A stretch of DNA of 64,000 nt from Lutibacter litoralis (GTDB lineage Bacteria > Bacteroidota > Bacteroidia > Flavobacteriales > Flavobacteriaceae). The DNA is taken from the NCBI RefSeq assembly GCF_014646675.1, contig NZ_BMNS01000008.1:128910-192909 (forward strand). Direction: 5' to 3'. The translations under genes and the position numbers were made by a program. The notes under the pieces are model-generated. The model had not been told where the DNA came from. It did no database searches and saw nothing but the letters and a program-made list of their open reading frames with translations. Shown in pieces: positions 48,619 to 58,900 of the stretch (position 1 is its first letter; each line of letters opens with the position of its first letter).

Positions 48619-50478
48619 ATGAAAAAATATTCTTTTAAAATATTAATAGGAACTTTAGTAACACTGTTTACTTTAACATCATGTCTAAATGACTTAGATA
48701 CGGTTCCTCAAGACAAGGACATAATACTAGCTGATGAGTTATTTAATGACCCAGCTACATATAAACAAGTTTTAGCTAAAATTTATGCAGGTCTAGCTAT
48801 CAGTGGACAACAAGGACCTGCGGGTTTACCAGATATTACTGGTATCGACGAAGGTTTTAGTCAATATTTAAGACAATACTGGCTAGCACAACAAGTTACA
48901 ACTGATGAAGCTGTAATTGGATGGGCTGATGGAAGTTTACCTGATTATCACGAACACGATTGGAATGCTAGTAACGAATTTGTTACGGCACTATACAATA
49001 GAATTATCTATCAAATTACTTCTTGTAATGCTTTTCTAAGAGAAACTACAGATGGTAAATTAAGTGCAAGAGGCGTTGATGGACAGTTATTAGAAAACAT
49101 TCAAGTATATAAAAGTGAAGTTCGTTTTTTAAGAGCATTAAGTTATTACCACGCTATTGACTTATTTGGAAACTTTCCATTTGTAACTGAAAATGATGAA
49201 GTAGGTTTCTTCTTTCCAGAACAAATTGATAGAGCTGATTTATTTAACTTTATTGAAAGTGAATTATTAGCCATTGAAGGAACGCTGCTTGCTCCTAGAG
49301 CAAATGAATATGCAAGAGCTGATCAAGCTGCAGCATGGACACTATTAGCAAAATTATACCTAAATGCAGAAGTATATACTGGAACTGGAAGATACAGCGA
49401 TTGTGTTACTTATTCTGAAAAAGTAATTAATTCTGGCTACAGTTTAGAAACTACTTATGATAATTTATTTTTAGCAGATAACCATACCAGTAATGGAGTT
49501 ATTTTTCCAATTGCATTTGATGGTTTAAGAACGCAATCATTTGGAGGAACTACATTTTTAATTCACGCTGCTGTAGGTGGTGATATGGATCCAGCCGAAT
49601 TTGGTATCAACGGAGGTTGGGGAGGTAATAGAACAACAAGTGCTTTAGTAAACACTTTTAATTCTGGAATCGACCTTATGGCTTCTAATAATAAAATAGG
49701 TGATGCTACTAGCTGGGGAATTGTAGGTTCTGCAACTCCAAATAGTTGGAATGGCCCAGATGTTGTTTTACATCAAACCAATACTACCGATGTACTTCAA
49801 GCTTTTGTAAGCCTTGTAGATGGTGAAATTAAATTTAGAAAAGATAACGCTTGGAATGGAACTGATTTTGGTGATGATGGAAGTAATATTGCTGTATCAG
49901 CCGGTTTATACAAAGTTACAGTTAATGTAAATACGCAAGAATTTAAACTAGAAAAAGACCCAAGAGCATTGTTTTACACAGAAGGTCAAGAATTAGAAAT
50001 TGAATCTATTAGTACTTTTACTGATGGGTATGCAATTACTAAATTTAAAAACGTTGATCAAAATGGTAATCCTGGTTCAGACAGTACTGGAGATTTTACT
50101 GATACTGACTTTCCTTTATTTAGACTTGCAGATGTATATTTAATGTATGCTGAAGCAAACTTAAGAGGTGGAGGCGGAAGCGAAGCTAACGCAATTTCTT
50201 ATATAAATGAATTAAGAGATAGAGCTGATAATTTTGGTACCGTTACATCTATAAACCTTGACTTTATTTTAAACGAAAGAGCTAGAGAACTTTACTGGGA
50301 AGGCCATAGAAGAACTGACTTAATTAGATTTGGACAATTTACAGACGGAAACTATGTTTGGCCTTGGAAAGGTGGTGTAAAAGAAGGTGTATCAACGCCT
50401 GCTTACTTAAACCTATTTCCAATTCCTGCTACCGATTTAAATGCAAATCCTAATCTAACTCAAAACACTGGATATTAA
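48619..50478 (+). CDS. susD: SusD/RagB family lipoprotein with an embedded SusE-type starch-binding module
   Basis: A 619-residue surface lipoprotein (lipobox LTSC, Cys22) with the SusD N-terminal TPR part (for example YKSEVRFLRALSYYHAIDLFGNFPF) and the closing part RLADVYLMYAEANLRGG ... FILNERARELYWEGHRRTDLIRFGQF. At about residues 365-444 a segment that does not belong to SusD is present: SWGIVGSATPNSWNG ... GEIKFRKDNAWNGTDFGDDG ... NIAVSAGLYKVTVN. It closely resembles each of the three repeats of the following susE product. The SusD sequence resumes at RALFYTEGQELEIE. So this protein should have two glucan-binding sites. It is longer than usual SusD (about 500-540) by the size of the insert. 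Confidence 0.93.
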   Translation: MKKYSFKILIGTLVTLFTLTSCLNDLDTVPQDKDIILADELFNDPATYKQVLAKIYAGLAISGQQGPAGLPDITGIDEGFSQYLRQYWLAQQVTTDEAVIGWADGSLPDYHEHDWNASNEFVTALYNRIIYQITSCNAFLRETTDGKLSARGVDGQLLENIQVYKSEVRFLRALSYYHAIDLFGNFPFVTENDEVGFFFPEQIDRADLFNFIESELLAIEGTLLAPRANEYARADQAAAWTLLAKLYLNAEVYTGTGRYSDCVTYSEKVINSGYSLETTYDNLFLADNHTSNGVIFPIAFDGLRTQSFGGTTFLIHAAVGGDMDPAEFGINGGWGGNRTTSALVNTFNSGIDLMASNNKIGDATSWGIVGSATPNSWNGPDVVLHQTNTTDVLQAFVSLVDGEIKFRKDNAWNGTDFGDDGSNIAVSAGLYKVTVNVNTQEFKLEKDPRALFYTEGQELEIESISTFTDGYAITKFKNVDQNGNPGSDSTGDFTDTDFPLFRLADVYLMYAEANLRGGGGSEANAISYINELRDRADNFGTVTSINLDFILNERARELYWEGHRRTDLIRFGQFTDGNYVWPWKGGVKEGVSTPAYLNLFPIPATDLNANPNLTQNTGY

Positions 50479-50494
50479 TTCTAAACTAAGGAAA

Positions 50495-51799
50495 ATGAAA
50501 ATATTTATAAATAACATATTGATTTTATTTATCGCATCAACCTTTTTAGTGAGTTGTGATAAAGAAGATTTTACAGTGTTAAATTCTAATGCTGCTACTA
50601 CTGTAACTTTATCTACAAGTGATGTGGTTTTAGAAAAAGACAATGCTGGGCAAGACGTGCTAACTGTTAATTGGACTGAACCAGAATATGGTTTTGATGC
50701 AGGTGCAGACTATCAAGTAGTTTTAACCGCTGCTAATGGCTCTAAAACTGTTTCTGTAGGTAATAATTTATCTAAAACATTTGAAACTGTTGAACTAAAT
50801 AAAATTTTATTAGGATTTGGTTTTGAAGCTGGTTCTTCATATGCTGTATCTGTTCAAGTAAAAGCCATTTTAAGTGATTATAAAGAACTATCCTCAAATG
50901 CTTCAGATTTTAATGCAACTGTATATGTAGATAAATTAGACTTATCTACAGAATGGGGAGTAGTTGGAAGTGCCTACAACGATTGGGGAGCAACTCCTGA
51001 TGCACCTTTCTACGCAACAAGTGATCCAAATGTAATAGTTGCATATGTAACCTTACTAACTGGAGAATTTAAAGTACGTACTAATAACGAGTGGGGTAAC
51101 GATTTTGGTGATGCTAATTTAGATGGTGTATTTGATCAAGATTCGGACAATAACATTAATGTTGAAGCTGGTTCCTATAAAATTACTTTCAATACTAGTA
51201 CATTTGCATATACTATGGAACCGTATTCTTGGGGAATTGTAGGTTCTGCATATAATGATTGGGGAGCAACTCCAGATGCACCGTTAGAATATGACCCATA
51301 TACAGACCAATGGAGAGCTGTTGTTACTTTACTTGAAGGACAAATGAAAATTCGTTCTAACAATGAATGGGGTAACGATTATGGTGATGCTGGCTTAGAT
51401 GGTGTTTTAGATAGAGATGCTGATAATAATATTAATGTTACAGCTGGTAATTATTTAGTTACTGTAGATTTTAATACATTCCAATATTCTATTGAACCAA
51501 TTGATATTTGGGGAATTGTAGGTTCTGGTTATAATGATTGGGGAGCAACTCCTGATGCTGCATTTAATCGTGATTGGGAGTTTGATGATGTTTGGGTAAT
51601 TAATCGAGTAACTTTACTTGATGGTGAAATTAAATTCCGTACCAATAATGCTTGGGGTAACGATTATGGTGATGCTAATTTAGATGGTATTCTAGATAAA
51701 GATGATGGTAATAATATTAGCGTTACTGCTGGAGATTATAAAGTTGTTTTAGATTTTAGAAACGCTAATGAACCTTCTTACACATTAACAGCACTTTAA
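50495..51799 (+). CDS. SusE/SusF-like starch-binding lipoprotein with three tandem modules
   Basis: A 434-residue lipoprotein (lipobox LVSC, Cys21, followed by the acidic DKED). Residues about 24-150 form a SusE N-terminal Ig-like domain (VVLEKDNAGQDVLTVNWTEP). Three repeats of about 92 residues follow (about 152-243, 244-336, 337-434). Each opens with WGxVGSxYNDWGATPDA and contains IKxRTNNxWGNDxGDANLDG and an NINVxAGxYKVT-type strand. The modules match the alpha-glucan-binding domains of SusE/SusF. Conserved Trp and Asn-rich turns are likely ligand contacts. The role is to hold starch at the surface beside SusCD. Confidence 0.92.
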   Translation: MKIFINNILILFIASTFLVSCDKEDFTVLNSNAATTVTLSTSDVVLEKDNAGQDVLTVNWTEPEYGFDAGADYQVVLTAANGSKTVSVGNNLSKTFETVELNKILLGFGFEAGSSYAVSVQVKAILSDYKELSSNASDFNATVYVDKLDLSTEWGVVGSAYNDWGATPDAPFYATSDPNVIVAYVTLLTGEFKVRTNNEWGNDFGDANLDGVFDQDSDNNINVEAGSYKITFNTSTFAYTMEPYSWGIVGSAYNDWGATPDAPLEYDPYTDQWRAVVTLLEGQMKIRSNNEWGNDYGDAGLDGVLDRDADNNINVTAGNYLVTVDFNTFQYSIEPIDIWGIVGSGYNDWGATPDAAFNRDWEFDDVWVINRVTLLDGEIKFRTNNAWGNDYGDANLDGILDKDDGNNISVTAGDYKVVLDFRNANEPSYTLTAL

Positions 51800-51824
51800 T
51801 AATTGCTGCTTAAATAATTATACT

Positions 51825-51856
51825 AAAGGCTGCTGTATCAGCAGCCTTTACTTTTA
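51825..51856 (+). terminator. Terminator or attenuator between susE and the T9SS amylase
   Basis: AAAGGCTGCTG/CAGCAGCCTTT is an 11-bp perfect inverted repeat with a 3-nt loop, followed by ACTTTTAT. It lies 25 bp after the susE stop. The weak T-run suggests partial termination, lowering expression of the amylase relative to susCDE. Confidence 0.65.
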
Positions 51857-51877
51857 TAAACAAATAATACTTTAAAA

Positions 51878-54800
51878 ATGAAAAAAACAGTACTCTTATT
51901 CTTCTTAGTAATTTCAAACATAACTTTTGCACAAGTTAGTACTGTTCCTACAATTCCAACTGCTTCAAATGAAATTACAATAAAGTTTGACGCAACTGGA
52001 ACAGATTTAGAAGGTTATACTGGAGATGTTTATGCACATACAGGTGTTATTACTTCTAATTCAACAGATAATAAAGACTGGAAATATGTTATTGCCGGAT
52101 GGACTGAAAATGTTAGTAAAGCAAAACTAACTCGTGATAATTCAAATTCAAATGTATATACTTTAGTTATATCTCCTAATGTTACTACTTTTTACGGAGT
52201 TCCAACAAATGAAACAATAACAAACTTAGCTTTCGTTTTTAGGTCTTCAGATACGAATAAACAAACAATTGATTTATTTGTAAAATTATATGAAGATGGT
52301 CTAAATATCACTTTTACAGAACCTTCAAATGGAAGTGCTTACAACAAAAACACTTCAGTAAATATTACTGCAGAAGCATCTATAAATGCAGATTTAGAGC
52401 TTTTCGTAAATGGTGTTTCAAAAAAAACTACTACAAACACTAAAAACATTTCAACATCAATTCTTCTTACTTCAACAGGAACTTATACAATTAAAGCTAT
52501 CGCAACTTCTGTAAGCGAAACTAAAGAAACTGAAATTTCTATCTATGTAAAAAGTCCTACACAAAACCAAACAATGCCTACTGGTGTTTCTAATGGTTTT
52601 AATAACAATGGAGATGGCACTGCTACTTTTGTGCTTTTAGCTCCCAATAAAAACGATATTTTAATAATTGGAGATTTTAATAATTGGACTGTTAATGAAA
52701 ACTATCAACTTTATAAAGATGGTGAATACTTTTGGATTACCTTAAATAATTTGGATGCTGATACAGAATATGCGTATCAATATCTTATCGATTACGACAT
52801 AAAAGTTGCCGATCCTTATTCGGAAAAAATATTAGACCCTTGGACCGATAAATATATTAATGATGGAAATTATCCAAACCTAAAAGAATATCCATCCAAT
52901 TTAACCGAAGGTTATGTTTCAACTTTTAAAATAAATGAAGATGCATATAATTGGGAAGTGACAGATTTTACAAGACCTAATCAAGATAATTTAGTTATTT
53001 ACGAACTTCATGTACGAGATTTCACTTTTAGTGATTCTTTTAATGAAGTACTTACAAAACTTGATTATTTAGAAGAATTAGGCATAAATGCTATTGAATT
53101 AATGCCTGTTAACGAGTTTGAAGGTGCCGATAGTTGGGGTTATAATCCTGCATTATATTTTGCCTTAGACAAAGCTTATGGAACTAAAAATGCGTTTAAA
53201 AAATTAGTTGATGAATGTCACAAAAGAGGTATTGCAGTTTTATCTGATGTTGTTTTTAATCATTCGTACGGACAATCTCCGTTAGTTCAAATGTATTGGA
53301 ATAGCGCAAATAATAAACCTGCAGCAGACAATCCTTGGTACAATACAGATCATAATTTTGTAGCCAATACCGATGCACATTGGGGTTCAGATTTCAACCA
53401 CGAATCGCCTTATACAGTTTCCTTTTTTAATGAAGTTTTAGAATATTGGATGACCGAATATAAAATTGATGGCTTTAGGTTTGACTTCACAAAAGGATTT
53501 TCTAATACAATTCATACTTCTTCTGATCCTTGGGGAGGAAATTACGATGCAAAACGTATTGAAATTTTAAAAAATTATGCAGATGTTGTTTGGAATCACA
53601 GCCCTTCAAACAAACCATATGTTATTTTTGAGCATTTATCAGATAATGTTGAAGAAACTGAATTGGCAAATTATGGTATAATGCTTTGGGGAAATATGAA
53701 CCATAGTTATAACGAAAATACTATGGGCTATGAAGATACAAATCCTTCAGATGGAATTAAAACTGATATTTCTTGGATTTCATATAAAAACCGCGGTTGG
53801 AACAATCCAAACCTAATTGGTTATATGGAAAGCCACGATGAAGAACGCTTAATGTATAAAAACCTTCAATTTGGAAATTCTAGTGACGATTATTCCGTAA
53901 AAAATTTAACTACAGCTTTAGCTAGACAAGAACTTGCCGGAATGTTTCTATTTACCATTCCTGGACCAAAAATGATCTGGCAATTTGGAGAATTAGGATA
54001 CGATATTTCTATTGATGAAAATGGAAGAGTTGGTCGAAAACCTATAAAATGGGAATATAAAGATAATGTTAACAGAAATCAGATTTATACTATCTGGGCA
54101 ACAATGATTGCTTTTAAAACCAAATATCCAGAAGTATTTAACACGTCAGATTTCACATTAAATGTAGGTGGTTTAACAAAAAGTATTGTATTAAAACACA
54201 GTTCTTTTGATGTTGTTATTGTTGGTAATTTTGATGTAACAAGTAAATCTATTACTACCAACTTCAGCAAAACAGGAACTTGGTTCGAATATTTTACTGG
54301 AGATGAAAATACTGTTTCTAATACCACACAATCCATTACTTTAAATCCCGGAGAATATAAATTATATACTTCTAAAAAAATATTGGATCCTCGCGGGGGA
54401 ACTGCGTTAGATGATAGCGATAAAGATGGCGTTGCAGATTCCATAGATTTATGTCCCAATACACCTTTAGGACAAAGTGTAAATACAACAGGTTGTGCTG
54501 ATTTTAGCATTGCTGCAAACAATTTTACTATTGAAGCTATTGGAGAAACTTGTCCCGATAAAAACAGTGGTCAAATAAGTATTACTGCTGTTGAGGCTTA
54601 TAACTATATTGTTACCATAGATGGAAAAAAATATAATTTCTCAAATAACACACCTCTTTTAGTAACAGATTTAGCACCCAAAACATACAATTTCTGTATT
54701 GAAATAATTGGTGAAACTTACAAACAATGTTATGCTGTTACTATTAAAGAAGGTGTAATAGCATCTGGAAAAACTACCTTAAATTCTAAAGCAGCAGCTA

Positions 54801-55204
54801 TTCAAATTACAAAAGGAACTGCACCTTTTCAGGTATTTGTAAATAACAAACTTGTTTTTGATACGTATGCACCAGAATTTATGGTTCCTATTAAAAATGG
54901 TGATGTTGTTGCCGTTAAAACTGCGGTTACTTGTGAAGGAGTTTACTCAAAAAAAATAAATTTATTAGAAGAAATAATTGCATACCCAAATCCTACACAA
55001 GGTCCATTTGAAATAACATTACCAACAACTAAAAAAGAGGTGACAATTGAAATTTACAATGTACAATCTCAATTAATTTCATCTAAAGCATATCCTGTTT
55101 TATATGGAAAAGTGCAGCTTAACTTAGAAAATAATCCATCTGGATTGTATTTTGCAAAAGTATATTTAGAAGATGTTAAACTATTAAAAATAGTGAAACA
55201 ATAA
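51878..55204 (+). CDS. T9SS-secreted multidomain GH13 amylase
   Basis: A 1108-residue exported enzyme (signal peptide to ITFAQ). Order of parts: an N-terminal beta-domain (about 22-140), an Ig-like domain (about 145-230), a CBM48-like domain (about 240-345, FVLLAPNKNDILIIGDFNNW), then the GH13 core from about 370. Its active site has SDVVFNHSY (I), KIDGFRFDFTKGF (II, nucleophile Asp about 534), YVIFEHLSDN (III, Glu) and MESHDEERLMY (IV). A C-domain, one thrombospondin-type-3 calcium repeat (about 844-875, DSDKDGVADSIDLCPNTPLG), an 150-residue module from about 881, and a type A T9SS sorting domain from about 1035 (YPNPTQGPFEI to LLKIVKQ) follow. It should act on the cell surface or outside. 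Confidence 0.93.
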   Translation: MKKTVLLFFLVISNITFAQVSTVPTIPTASNEITIKFDATGTDLEGYTGDVYAHTGVITSNSTDNKDWKYVIAGWTENVSKAKLTRDNSNSNVYTLVISPNVTTFYGVPTNETITNLAFVFRSSDTNKQTIDLFVKLYEDGLNITFTEPSNGSAYNKNTSVNITAEASINADLELFVNGVSKKTTTNTKNISTSILLTSTGTYTIKAIATSVSETKETEISIYVKSPTQNQTMPTGVSNGFNNNGDGTATFVLLAPNKNDILIIGDFNNWTVNENYQLYKDGEYFWITLNNLDADTEYAYQYLIDYDIKVADPYSEKILDPWTDKYINDGNYPNLKEYPSNLTEGYVSTFKINEDAYNWEVTDFTRPNQDNLVIYELHVRDFTFSDSFNEVLTKLDYLEELGINAIELMPVNEFEGADSWGYNPALYFALDKAYGTKNAFKKLVDECHKRGIAVLSDVVFNHSYGQSPLVQMYWNSANNKPAADNPWYNTDHNFVANTDAHWGSDFNHESPYTVSFFNEVLEYWMTEYKIDGFRFDFTKGFSNTIHTSSDPWGGNYDAKRIEILKNYADVVWNHSPSNKPYVIFEHLSDNVEETELANYGIMLWGNMNHSYNENTMGYEDTNPSDGIKTDISWISYKNRGWNNPNLIGYMESHDEERLMYKNLQFGNSSDDYSVKNLTTALARQELAGMFLFTIPGPKMIWQFGELGYDISIDENGRVGRKPIKWEYKDNVNRNQIYTIWATMIAFKTKYPEVFNTSDFTLNVGGLTKSIVLKHSSFDVVIVGNFDVTSKSITTNFSKTGTWFEYFTGDENTVSNTTQSITLNPGEYKLYTSKKILDPRGGTALDDSDKDGVADSIDLCPNTPLGQSVNTTGCADFSIAANNFTIEAIGETCPDKNSGQISITAVEAYNYIVTIDGKKYNFSNNTPLLVTDLAPKTYNFCIEIIGETYKQCYAVTIKEGVIASGKTTLNSKAAAIQITKGTAPFQVFVNNKLVFDTYAPEFMVPIKNGDVVAVKTAVTCEGVYSKKINLLEEIIAYPNPTQGPFEITLPTTKKEVTIEIYNVQSQLISSKAYPVLYGKVQLNLENNPSGLYFAKVYLEDVKLLKIVKQ

Positions 55205-55216
55205 ACTCTTTAACAT

Positions 55217-55258
55217 TAAAGATTTAGAATACACTTAAAAATTTAAATTAAATCTTTA
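55217..55258. terminator. Possible bidirectional terminator between convergent genes
   Basis: TAAAGATTTA (55217-55226) pairs with TAAATCTTTA (55249-55258) across a 22-nt AT-rich loop, in the 58-bp gap between the amylase stop and the FN3 gene stop. It is AT-only apart from two G:C pairs, so it is weak. Confidence 0.4.
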
Positions 55259-55262
55259 GGGT

Positions 55263-55961
55263 TTAATCCGTTTTAAAATTCCAAGTTTGTCCAATTGTTC
55301 GACCACCTTTATCATCTTCAACAACAACTTTCCAATAATAATTTTTAGACGATTCAGTGACAACGCTGAAAGTATTAATAATTAGATTTTCCGCTATTTT
55401 TACATTAGGCGGATTATTTATTCCAAAAAAAACATCAAATAGTAAAGGGTCATTATCAACGTCATTTGCTGTCCATTCTAATGAAATTATCGTTGTATCT
55501 TGAATTGAATTTAATGTAGGCGCCACAAGAAATGGAGAAAAGGGAAGGTGATTTAATTCACCTTCCCTATCAGTATAAAAACTAAATACAGATGAAAAAC
55601 TACTTTCTAAATTTTTACTGTCAATAGATTTTACACGCCAATAATAAGTACGTCCTTTGCTTAAAGATATAGTTTGTTCTGTAAAAGAACTATTTAAAGA
55701 ATGAACAATTTGAGTAAACAAATTATCATCTGCTACTTGAATCTGGTATGTTAAAACATCTCCTTCTGGATCTATTGAAGGACTCCAATTAAAGTTCAAT
55801 ACATTATCTATACATAACAAATTGTCCGTTGGAAATATTAATAAAGGTATAGATGGCGCTTTGTTTACAGGCGTTGGAATTGGTATTTCATCTCCTCCAT
55901 TACCTCCTCCACATGACCAAATTATTGTACAAAACAATAGAATAAACTTAACTTTCTTCAT
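55263..55961 (-). CDS. Lipoprotein with two fibronectin type III-like domains
   Basis: A 232-residue lipoprotein (lipobox IIWSC, Cys17) with a Gly-rich and Pro-rich linker (GGGNGGDEIPIPTPV). Two FN3-like domains follow at about 35-135 and 140-232. Each carries the NFNWSPSIDPEGDVLTYQIQVADD / LEWTANDVDNDPLLFDVFFG type core and a closing YYWRV / YYWKV strand. No catalytic motif is seen. Such proteins usually serve binding or spacing at the surface. It starts 5 bp after the LRR gene stop on the same strand, so the two are probably co-expressed. Confidence 0.75.
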   Translation of the reverse strand: MKKVKFILLFCTIIWSCGGGNGGDEIPIPTPVNKAPSIPLLIFPTDNLLCIDNVLNFNWSPSIDPEGDVLTYQIQVADDNLFTQIVHSLNSSFTEQTISLSKGRTYYWRVKSIDSKNLESSFSSVFSFYTDREGELNHLPFSPFLVAPTLNSIQDTTIISLEWTANDVDNDPLLFDVFFGINNPPNVKIAENLIINTFSVVTESSKNYYWKVVVEDDKGGRTIGQTWNFKTD

Positions 55962-55966
55962 GGTAG

Positions 55967-58900
55967 TTATTGTTTTATAATTTTTAAAGTAACTACGTTC
56001 TCTAAATAAATTTTAATAATATAAATTGCTGCAGCTTTGTTCTCAATATTCATTTGAACTTTTCCGTTTATCACTTCATAATTTTCACTCGAAATTAATT
56101 GTGAGTTCAAAGTATATACTTCAATTTTAACATTCTCTAATAAAATAGGAACCAAAATTTCAAATTTACCTTTTGTTGGATTTGGGTAAACTAATAACTC
56201 ATCAAATAAATCAACTGCTTTTATTAATGTTCCTTCACAAGTATTTGCTGTTTTAACTTCAATTTGGTCTCCATGTTTTACAATAAAATTAAACGATGAA
56301 TTACCTGTTTTAAACAATTCTTTTCCGTTAATAAAAATAGTATAAGGAGCTGTTCCTTCAATTATTTCAACGGTTGCTAGATTTGATTCTATACTTGATT
56401 TTGCTGAAATTATTATTCCAGAATCAATTACTATTGCATAACATTGTGAGAAATTATCATAATCTGGAATTGAGATACAAAATTCATAATTGCCTGCTGA
56501 TAGTTCTGAAACTGTAATGTCTTTTGTAAAATTATAATTTGTCCCATTAATTGAAAAAATATAATTATAATTCATATTTAATGCTGAAATAAATAGTTCT
56601 CCATTACTTTTATTTGGACATGATTCACTTAATGTTTCAATAGTAAAATTATTTGATGGTAAAAAGAAGCAACCGTTGGAATCTACGGCTTCTCCATATG
56701 GTGTTTCAGGACATAAATCTATATCATTCATAATACCATCCTCATCATCATCTAGTTGGCTTTCCGAACAACCATTGGAATCTACTGCTTCTCCAATTGC
56801 TGTATCTGGGCATAAATCTATATTATTCATAATACCATCCTCATCATCATCATCATCATCGTCTAATTGGCTTTCTGCACAGCCATTAGAATCTACTACT
56901 TCTCCAATTGCTGTATCCGGACATAAATCTATATCATTCATAATACCATCCTCATCTTCATCCAATTGGCTTTCTGAACAACCATTAAAATCTACTGCTT
57001 CTCCAATTGGAGTATTTGGGCATAAATCTGTATCATTCATAATGCCATCCTCATCATCATCTGGTTCGCTTTCTGAACAATCTATACTATAACTAGTTGT
57101 CTCATCTTTCTCCCAGTCAATAGGAATTTCATTAATTATTGATTGATTCACTTGAATACAAGCTAATTTAGAATTATTTAGGGCATTTAAATAAATTAAT
57201 TTTGTGTTATTAGTTAGGTCAATTGCTCCTGAAATCTGATTATTTTTAATTATTAAATCTAATAACTCAATATTATTAAAAACCTCTAGACCAGTCAGTT
57301 GATTTTCTTCACAATCTAAATAATTTAAATCTAGATTATTACTTACATCTACACTTACCAATTGATTTAGCCAAACCACCAATGTAGTTAACAAACTATT
57401 TTCACTTACATCAAGTGCTGTTAAATTGTTATTGTAACAGTCTAATTCTTTTAACGCACTATTTTTACTCACATCTATACTTGTCAATAAATTAGCTCCG
57501 CAAAACAGAGTATGTAAAGCTGTATTGCTGCTTAAATTTAAACTTGAAATTTCGTTATCTTCACAATCTAAATATTCTAAATCAATATTCGTATTTAAAT
57601 TTAGACTCTTAACATTATTTATCCATATGACTAACCTAGTCAACAAAACATTTTTACTTACATCTATTGAGGTTAGTTGATTCCAACTACAATCTAATTC
57701 AGTTAAAACTATATTCTTACTTACATCTAAATTTGTGAGTGAATTTACACCACAGTATAAGGTTTCTAAAGCTGTATTGTTACTTATTTCTAAACTACTA
57801 AGTTCATTATCTTCACAATCTAAATATTGTAATAATTTATTTGAATTTACATCTATAGCTGTTATTTTATTTAGCCATACTATTAATGAAGTTAATAATG
57901 TGTTTTTAGTTACATCAATGTTAGTTAATTGATTGTTGTAGCAGTCTAATTCAGTTAAAGCAATATTTTTACTCACATCTAGAGTTGTGAGTGAATTTAC
58001 ACCACAATATAAAGATTCTAAGTTTGTGTTATTACTTAAATTTAAAGCAGTTAGGTAATTTTCTTCACAGTCTAAATATTGCAAAGCTTTGTTTGTGCTT
58101 AAAGATAAACTTGTTAATTTATTTAGCCAAACAATTAATGCCGTTAATTCGGTATTATTACTCACATCAATTGATGTTAATTGATTGTTGTAGCAATCTA
58201 ATTCATATAGAGCAATATTTTTACTTACATCTAAATTTGTTAATAAATTAACGCCACAATATAAAGATTCTAAAGCTGTATTGTTTTCTAAATATAAACT
58301 GCTAAGTTCATTTCCCTCGCAGTCTAAGTACACTAAATTTTTATTGGAACTCAAATTAATACTTTTAATCTTATTGTAATAAAAATATAATTCTGTTAAA
58401 GCTGTATTGTTAGTTACATTTAAACTAGTTAATAAATTTATACCACAATACAGCGTTTCTAAATATTTATTGTTATTAGTATTTAGATAGGAAAGTTGGT
58501 TATTATCACAATCTAAATATGTCAAATCTAAATTTGCACTAATATCTAAACTTGTAAGTCCATTTAACCAAACCACTAAAGTTGTTAATTTAGCATTTTT
58601 ACTTACATCTATTGAAGTTATTTGATTGTTAAAACAATCTACTTCAAGTAAAGCAATATTTTTACTAATATTTAAATTTGTGAGAAAATTTACCCCACAA
58701 TATAAAGTTTTTAAAGCAGTATTATTACTTATATCTAACTCTGAAAGTTGATTATCTTCACAATCCAAATACGTTAAAGCCAAATTTTTGCTAATATCTA
58801 AACTTAAAAGTTGATTTTTCCAAAGTGTTAATTGTTTTAATGCTGTGTTTTTACTTAAATTTATTGTAGAAATTAGATTATCAAAGCAGTTTAATTCTGT

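Noticed and set aside
54085-54522. Minus-strand ORF of 145 codons inside the amylase gene
   Set aside because: It overlaps a clear GH13/T9SS coding frame and has no recognisable domain.
56675-57068. Direct repeats considered as a CRISPR array
   Set aside because: The repeats are in frame, code for calcium-binding repeats of a larger protein, and the 'spacers' are also repeated.
56676-57092. Plus-strand ORF of 138 codons rich in Ser
   Set aside because: It is the antisense reading of the GAT-rich calcium repeats of the LRR gene and has no start signal or neighbour support.
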